Source: Eggerthella sp. CAG:209
GTDB taxonomy: Bacteria > Actinomycetota > Coriobacteriia > Coriobacteriales > Eggerthellaceae
DNA: 17,675 nt
Assembly (NCBI GenBank): GCA_000436075.1
Contig: FR884631.1
Span: 63,218-80,892, forward strand
Reading direction: 5' to 3'
In this document: piece by piece, positions 8,401 through 17,400 of the stretch
Position numbering within the stretch: the stretch's first letter is position 1
How the letters are laid out: each line of letters opens with the position of its first letter
Translations under genes and position numbers: made by a program
The notes under the pieces: generated by a model
The model's input: the letters and a program-made list of their open reading frames with translations, nothing else
Told to the model about the DNA's origin: nothing
Database searches by the model: none

Positions 8401-11400
8401 CAAACGTGCCGTATGGCTTCGATGATGTTGATTTGCCTGATATCTCGGTGTACCTGCAGCGCAGGCTTGCAAACGGTTCTTACGATGAATCCGGCGCATG
8501 GCAAAAGGGTGATCCTGTTGCCTGGAGCGACCTGGCCATAACTGAAACCGAAGACGGTGGCTACGCTGTTCAGCGCGTGGACAGCGCCGCATCGGCGCAA
8601 GGCGTCGCTGATGGCAAGACCGCTGTTGCGTGGACAAAAAAGCTGACGAAAAACGATCAGGGCTATAGCTATTCCCTTACCCAATATGGCGAAAACGGCG
8701 ATGACATCGAAGCTTCTGCCGAAAACGATCTGCCGAAATACGACAAAAACGGTCACCTCTATGAGTACCGCGCCGTTGAGGTGATCGATGGTTTGGCGAA
8801 TAAGCCAGGTGGCTTTACGGCAAACGATCTGACGAACACTTCTGCCGGTTTTGCTGCAGGCAAGGTGTATTGGGTGCAGCAGGGCATACCCGGATCCTCC
8901 CTTATTACGAATACCTATGCATCGGAGAAGGGCAAGCTTACAGTAAAGAAGCTCTATGACGGGCTTGACGCAGGCGACAAGGTTCCCGATACCACCTTCA
9001 CCCTGTACCGTTACTACGTTACGAAGGACGGTACCAAAAGCGATGCGCAGCCTGTGGCAACGCACACCCTTTCAGCGGGTGATGTTGTCCTGAGCGCTGG
9101 TGGTGATGGCGCAACGACGGGCGAGGGAAGCTACACCTTCGACAATGTGGACATTTACACACCGTCAGGCGAATACTGGGTGTACTACATTGTTGAAGAT
9201 TCGGTTGATGGCTACGGCACCCTTGTGGCCAAAGGCGACAAGACCTTTGGCGATGCTTCTGATTTCACCTGGGGCGGCTTCGTGGGTAACGGCATTGCCT
9301 CGACCGATCTCGAGGGACCAAGCCTTCTTGATTCAGGCACATTTGCACAACCTTCTGCCACTGCCGTGGCAAACGACACCACGCCTGATGTCACGTTCCA
9401 GAACTCGTATTATCCTGCAGATGCAACTGTTTCGCTGCAGGGCAAGAAAACCTGGCAAGACCAAAGCAACGCTTTCGGCATTCGACCAGAGAACATCACC
9501 CTTGAGGTAACACGTTCCTATCAAGATGGCACGCCTGATTCCCAGGGTGAAGCTGCGGGACTGGTTGGCTTTGCCCTGGGCGCATTGGGCCTTGGCTCCG
9601 ATGCCTCTAAGGGGATTATCAAGCTGCAAAGCGACGATCCTGCCGCTGCGAATTACCTTTCATGGGATAAGGATTCCCAAACCGATGCCTGGGTTTACAC
9701 TATTTCGAACCTGGAAGAGTACGCGCCTGATGGGAAGGCTTGGCGCTATACGGTGAAAGAGATCCCGGATGCGGACTCTAGGTATCTCGTTTCCGCCAAC
9801 GGCGGCACGGTCAATGCCGACAACCATGAATCCGATGCGCCCGTTCCCGTTCCTTCGATTGTCAACTACCTTGACACGGAGCTCACCGTTTCAAAGGTCT
9901 GGAAGGACAACGAAGACCTTGACTGGAAACAGCGCCCTGATGTGACCGTTGCTTTGCAGGCAAAGGTCGACAATGGCGAATGGGGCGAAGCGGGTGTTGT
10001 TCTAAAAGACCAGCTTGGTATCGTTGATGGCGAGGGCAATGCCCTTACCAACTTCATGTACAAGGGCTACGTGCAGGCATTTGAGCAGACTTGGTCTGCG
10101 AAGGAGCCGGACAACCAAGGCAAGAGCGAGTACTCGTATACCTGGAAGCAACTGCCCGCGCAGGCAAAGGCTGAAGATGGTACCATCCATACCCTTGCCT
10201 GGCGTGCAGTCGAGAAAAAGCTGGTATACAACGCTGGTTCGAGCAATGAAAAGGTTGTAGAGGTTTCCTCTCCCGACAACGATGGCACATATGCCAGCTA
10301 TTACCCCTATCAACCCTCGCAGACTTCTTCTTCGAAGGGGAATGATCAGGGTGGAACAGAGTGCATTTCCACCATAACGAATACCCTCGATGCGACTGCG
10401 ATTACGGCGAAGAAAACCTGGATCGACAACGACAACGAGTGGGTAACGCGCCCCGGCACGAACGCTGCAGGCGATGGCTGGTCAGTTACCTATGCGCTGC
10501 AGCGCTCCACCACGCCCAACGATGACAGTTCTTGGAAATGGCTGTCCGAGTACGGTGCCGATATTGACAGTCCCTTTGCCAACGACGCAGGCGAGCTTGC
10601 TTCTTCCTTGCTGAAAGCGACCATTTCAGGTACGGGTGCCGATGCGACGGCAACGTTCGAGAACCTGCCTAAGACAGATGTCAACGGCAAGGAATATACC
10701 TATCGCCTTGTTGAAAAAGTTGTTGGCAGCTACAAGGTAGAAGGCGCGCTTGTGGGCTCGAGCGTCGATGGCAAGGTTCAGCTGGTTGCCGTGGGGGTTG
10801 GCACAAATGCTCCCGGCGCGTCCTGTCAGACCTTTACCAACGCTTTGAATACGGTGGACATATCGGGTACCAAGCGCTTCAACGACTATGGCACAGGCCT
10901 TGCGCCCACGACGCTTGACCAGGTTCAAAGCTCGGTAAAGCTCAAGGTTCAGCGCTCTCTTGATGGCTTGTCGTGGAGTGACGCCGAAAAGGATGGCGGC
11001 ATTGCTCCCCAGGCTGAGTGGGCTATGGGTGAAAACGGCGCCTGGACATTCAAGTTCTCTTCGTTGCCCTATGCCGATCAAGCGGGCAATGTGTACCAGT
11101 ACCGTGTGGTCGAGGTGAGCGATGGAGCTTCGGGCTTCTTCGATAGCTATGCCGACGATGCCAGTGTGGACAAGGCCACAGGTGACGTCACAACTGCAAC
11201 CATCGCCAACACGGCAACGCGCTTCACTATGGACAAGATCGGCGACAAGACCACGGGTTCCGACGGCGAGCTGTTGAATGGCGTTGTGTTCGAGCTTGTG
11301 CGAGACGGGAAGACGTTCGCTTCATGGCAGCGTGACGAGCAAGGTGTTGTTTCTAGCACGGTGTGGCATGGTGGCAGGGCATCTGGCAGCACTGATGCCG

Positions 11401-14400
11401 GTGTGGCTATGACCGGCGACAACCAGGGCTTCTTGGTTGGCCTCCCTGCAGGCACCTATACCGTGAAGGAAACGAAGACCCCTGCGGGCCACGTCCAGGC
11501 TGCGGATTTCCAGATCCTGGTTTCTGCCGATGGTGCCGTGACGTTGGGTTCGGGAGGGGAATATGCCCAAGCCTCGGCAGGCCCCGATGGCGTTGTCTGC
11601 GTTTCGGTCACTGATGCGGTGACGCGAGGCAAGGTGGTGCTGCACAAATTCTTTGATCATGGCGGCAGCGATGTTGCCGTTGCGAATATGACGTTCGACT
11701 TGTACAAGGGCGTCTACGATGGCAATGCTGCCAATGGCGGCGGTATTCTCATTGCCACGGGCATCACTACAGGGAATGACGGCGCTTGGTATTCGAGCGA
11801 AGACAAGACGATGTCCTACCAGAACGTCAAAGACGCTTTCGGCGAGTTTGCCAAGTATTACAGTCAGGCAAGCGACGGCCTTCCTTTGGGCGACTACTAC
11901 TTCGTGGAAACGAGCACATCGAACAACACTGTCGATGCGCTCGGCAAGGCATTCTCATTCCGGGTTGAAGACAACAAAACCAGTCAGCCTTACGTGAAGG
12001 TCGAAGCGGAAAACGATGAGTTCAATGCATCGGCACAGTTGAAGAAAACCAATTCAGAGACTGGCGAGCCCGTCTCGGGAGCAAAGTTTGCCTTAAAGCG
12101 TGAAGACGGCACCCCTAATGGCGAGGTTATTGCTTCTGACCTCAGGTCCGGCACGGAGTACGCCTTCGATGCCACTGCATCCAAGGTTGAAGACTCGAAG
12201 ACCACCGATGCTGGCGTGCTCAAGCTTACTGGCTTGAAGAAGGGCAGCTATATCCTTACCGAAATCTCGAACACCGGTTACAACCTGAGCGGCACGACGC
12301 CAATCGCCTTCACGGTGACAAATGAAGACAACGGAAATACCCTTTCGCTGGGCACCGATGGCAAGCTTGCCAATACGCCGCTGCATGGTTCAATCAACCT
12401 GGTGAAGGTCGATGCCTCTGATAACCGCCAGGGTGTTAACGGGGCGCAGTTCACCCTTCAGAAGAAGGGCACGGATGGACAGTGGGCTGATGTGGCTTAC
12501 GGCCTTTTGACGGGTAAGGACTATCGTGCTGCGGTGGATGCCGCGGGTGCCATCACTGCTGTTTCGGAGGCTGATACCGTAAGCGGCGCTGCGTCAAGCG
12601 CGGGCGAACTGAGAGTAGAGAACCTGCCGTGGGGCATCTATCGTTTCGTAGAGTCCAAGGCCGCTGACGGCTATGTGGGCAAGGTTGATGGCAGTTGGCC
12701 CGTCTCGAAGGAGATGGAGATCAAGGCCGATAACGTTCAGGCTTCATCGACGGTGCCGCTTAGTGCCGGCCAAATCGCCAACAGCCAGACAGATCTTGTA
12801 ATTTGGAAAACCGATAAGGACAGTTCGGTTCCTTTGAAGGATACCGAATTCACCATTGTGCCCAATGAAGGTTCTTCATTTGTGGACAGATCTGCTTCCA
12901 AGGCGTTTGTCACGGACACGACAGGCAAGGCGCTGCCGATCGACGGTTCTTCTTCGCTTACGGGTCAGCTTATTGCAGGCAACAGCTACACAATCACGGA
13001 AACCAAGGCTACGAACGGTTATTCGCTGCCTTCACCTGCCTCCATCGTGATCACGATCGGCGATGATGGCACTGCTCGTATCGTGACGGATTCGGCAATG
13101 GGGAACTGGGAAATCCAAGCCAGCGGCTCTGTGAATAACGTTCTGGTCAAAGACGAGGCAACGAGCGTCATCTTCTATAAGCAGGACGAGAATGGCAAGC
13201 CGCTTGCCGGTTCCGAGTTCAAGATAAAGGGCACGTTCAGCGATGGCAGCACCGAGAAAACGGTTGCCCCCGATGGGGATATGGCCAAATTCGTGGCGAG
13301 CGGGCTGTTCATTGCGGGCGAGACCTACAGTATCGAAGAGTCAAAAGCGCCTGCGGGATACGAAAAGCTGCCCTCCGGGCAGTTCAAGATAACCGAAGCC
13401 GGCTCCGTCGAAGCGGTGGGCACGGTTCCTGCTGGCTGGACAATCGCCGACGGCGGTGCGCTGATTGTTGCCAAGGATACGCCTATCGAGGTTGTCCTTA
13501 ACAAGAAGAGCACCAGCGGAATAGACGTTGCCAACGCAACGTATCAGATCTCGGGCAAGTTCCGTGGCGCAGACGGACAGCCCCAGCAGGATGTCAGGAC
13601 CTACACCACGGCAACCACTCAGGCTTTGAAAGGCGCGGTGAAAGTGGAAGGCCTTATCGGTGGCGAAACCTACACCATCAAGGAGACTGCATCTCCTGCT
13701 GGCTATGTGTTGGACGGCACAGAGTTCACGTTCACAGTCAAGGACGATGGCACGGTTGTTGCGGGCTCTTCGGGTCAAACCGCAGCCAATGGCGCAGCGG
13801 CTACGAGCCAGGACTCTCATCGCAACGTTGGCTACTCCATTGCCAATCGCGATACGGTAACCATTACCCAGACCGATGCTCCCATTCGGTTGAGTTTGGC
13901 CAAGCGGGGAAGCAATACTGGGGAACAACAGCTCTTCGGTGCCGAATTCACTATTGAGGGCAAGTTTGCCAAGGACTACACAAGCGGCGTTGCCGAGCAG
14001 AAGATCTATCAGCGGATGGGTGTGGACGATATCTCTTCGCTGCGTTTCGTGGCGGGCGAAACCTATTCCATCACCGAAACCAAGGCGCCTGATGGCTACG
14101 AGCTGATCCAGGGAGCCTTCACGTTCACCGTGTCACTTGACGGCAAAGTCTACGAAGGGGGAGCGAACGATCAGGGTATCTCGAATGGTCAGTACCTGCT
14201 GTACGGCGACTACTTGGGCTTCGTTGCGGTAGACAACCCCGTCGAGGTAACGCTTTCCAAGTACGGCTCCGACAAGGGCGATAACAGCGCCGGTTCCGCA
14301 ATTTCTGGTGCTACGTTCCGCATAAAGGGTGTGTTTGCCGGCAGCGCGGAAGCAGGCGAAACCGAGCGCGTGTTCACGATGGACTCCGGCTCGTATTCCT

Positions 14401-17400
14401 TGCCTGGATTGATCGCGGGCAACACCTACCAGCTGTGGGAGGCATCTTCGCCTGCTGGCTACAAGCAGATCAAGGGTGCGCTTTCTTTCAAGGTTAATGC
14501 CGATGGCACCATCGATCAGGTGAATGCCGAGGGCGCCTCGTTTGAAAACGGCACGATGGGCATCGAAGACGGCAAGGTTTCCATCAAGGCCGTCGACGAC
14601 CCGGTTGAGCTTACCATCGAGAAAAAGGACGAGTCTGGCCAAAATGCGCTTTCGGGTGCTGTGTTTGGTGTGACGCCGGTTGACGGCTCTGCATTTGCCG
14701 ACGGAACGACGGGGGAGAAAACCCTTGCTGCCACCGACGGCGATGGCAAGACGCTGCTTTCGGGCCAGCTCGTGGTGGGCGGCAAGTACGAGATCTCGGA
14801 GCTTGTTGCGCCTGCGGGCTATAAGCGTGTTGCACAGAAGCTCACGGTCCAGGTGACATCCGATGGTCAGTTAAAGGCAGTGGGCATCGTTCCTGCGGCG
14901 TTCAAGTCCGAAAAGACGGGTTCGGGTTCTGCCGCCATCACCGTATTCACGGGTGACGTGTGGAACAGCCCCACCAAGATGTACATCCAGAAGAGCTCGG
15001 CAATCGATGGGCTTTTGAGGCTTCCGGGTGCAACGTACCAGCTGACGGGTGCTTTTGCCGATGGTTCCTCCCAACGCACGCTTACCACTGACAAAAACGG
15101 CATGGCAGAGCTTGATCGCGCGCTGCTCGTTGCCGATGGCGCAACGGAGTACACGCTGAAGGAAACGGTTGCCCCTGAGGGCTATGCGCTCAATGCGGCA
15201 GACTTCGTGTTCACGGTGTCAACCGATGGGTCCATCGTTGCGAAGGGCGAAGCCGTCGCGGGCTATGCTGTGACGGGTGAAGGCAACATCACCGTTTCTG
15301 CCACCGACGATCCTATCGAGGTTGCCATCAAGAAGGTGGCTTCTGACGGTGCAGGCGACAGCGCCATGAACGGTGCCGAGTTCAAGATCGAGGGCGTGTT
15401 CGCAGGAGAGACAGAATCGAAGGTAAAAACCCTTACCACCAACGGTGACGGCTTTACTGAGACGCTGTCCTCGATGCTCAAGGCTGGTCAGGAATACACC
15501 ATCACCGAGACCAAGGCGCCTGCTGGCTACAAGCTTCTTTCGAATGCGTTCAAGATTAAGGTTTCCACTGATGGTTCCGTAACCGTTGTAGGCGAAGTGC
15601 CTGTGGGCTGGAAGATCGATGATCGCAGCGACTCCGAGAACGGAGCTGCGCTCATTGTTGCGACCGATGATCCTGTTTCTATGACAGTGACTAAGCAGGC
15701 AGAAGGCGCCGATACATCCGCCATGCAGGGCGCTGGGTTCTGCGTGACACCGGCAGAGGGCAGCATCTTTGCCGACGGAACCACTGAAACAAAGACCCTG
15801 GTCACAGGAGCGGACGGTAAAACCTCGCTCGATGCGCAGCTGGTTGTGGGCGGCACGTACACCCTTGAAGAGGAAAAAGCGCCTGCCGGTTACAAGCTCA
15901 TTGATGGCATGCTTTCCTTCACGGTGAACGGCGACGGCACCCTTTCCGTCGCAGGCCAAGCCCCTGAGGGCTTCGCGGTTTCCGCGGAGGGCGGTGTGGC
16001 AGTGGTTACCGCCACCGACGCCATTACCGAGGTATCCCTGTCTAAGGTGGACATCGACTCAAACGAGGCGCTTGGCGGTGCCGAGTTCACGCTCGAGGGC
16101 GCATTCAGCGATGGTAAGGGTGGCTCGGTCGAGCGCTTGGGCAACGACGCTGCCAAGGTGATCGTGGGTGCTGACGGCAAGCTTACCGTTTCGGGCGCTT
16201 CTGACGTTGCCGATGGCAAGGGCCTTGACGCTATCCGGGGCCTTGTCGCAGGCGAGGAGTATACCCTTACTGAGACTCGCGCCCCCGAAGGATACGAACT
16301 GAATACGCAGCCCTTCGTATTTGCCATGGGCAACGACGGCGCTGTGGTTCCTGCCGGCGAGGCGTGGGGTTGGTCTGTAGAGAGTGGCTCCGCATCAATC
16401 GTTGCTGCCGACAAGGCAATTGAGTTCCGTATCCTTAAGCAGGGTCGCGCAATCGGCGGCAAAGAAGCCGAATCGGCTGATCCTGGCTTCATGGCGGGCG
16501 CTGAGTTCGCGGTGACGGGCGTCTTCGCAGGCAGCACGGAGGAATCCACCGATGTCATGACGGTGGGTATCGACGGATGGACCGAGGGCTGGTCGTCACT
16601 GCTGGTTGCCGGCAACATCTATAAGATTTCCGAGACGCGCGCGCCGCTGGGCTACAAGCTTATTGCCGAACCGCTGAACGTGATGGTGAAGACGGACGGC
16701 ACGCTTGTGGCGGTGGATGCTGAGGGCAATGCCCTTGATGAGGGCAATGCCCTTGATGCGGATGCCGGTGCGCAGGGTTGGACCGTGTCGGAAGATACCG
16801 AGGGGATTGCGCAGATAACTGCCGTCGACGAGCCTACTAGCGTGATGCTTTCCAAGGTATCCGCCGAGGGCGGCCAGGCACTTTCCGGTGCCGAATTCGA
16901 CCTTGAGGGCAGCTTTGCCCAGGGCTCTGGGCAGATAGCGCCAGAGAAGAAGCGCATCGTTGTGAACGGCCAGGGCAACTTGCGTATAGCCGATGTCGAG
17001 CCGCAGATCCTTGGCGGTGAAACAGTGGGCGAGTTCAGCCAGGCGTCTTCGATAGAGGGCCTTGTCGCAGGCGAGAGCTACCTTCTTACCGAGGTGAAAG
17101 CGCCCGCAGGCTACGAGCTTGTGCAGGATACGCTTCGCTTTGCGGTAAACGATGATGGCTCCATTTGCCTCGTTCAGCGCTCTACCGCTCCTGAGGCATG
17201 GACGCTTTCCGATGATCAAGGTGAAATTGGCATTACCTGCGCCGATGTGCCGCTGAAGGTAAGCCTGAACAAGCAGAACGAGCAGGGTGCAGCATTGGAA
17301 GGCGCCCAGTTCACCCTTTCTGGCGCCTTCCCCGATGGCTCTGCCACCAAGACGTTTACCTCCAACGGCGATGGCGTGGCGTTCAAGGACATGCAGCTTG

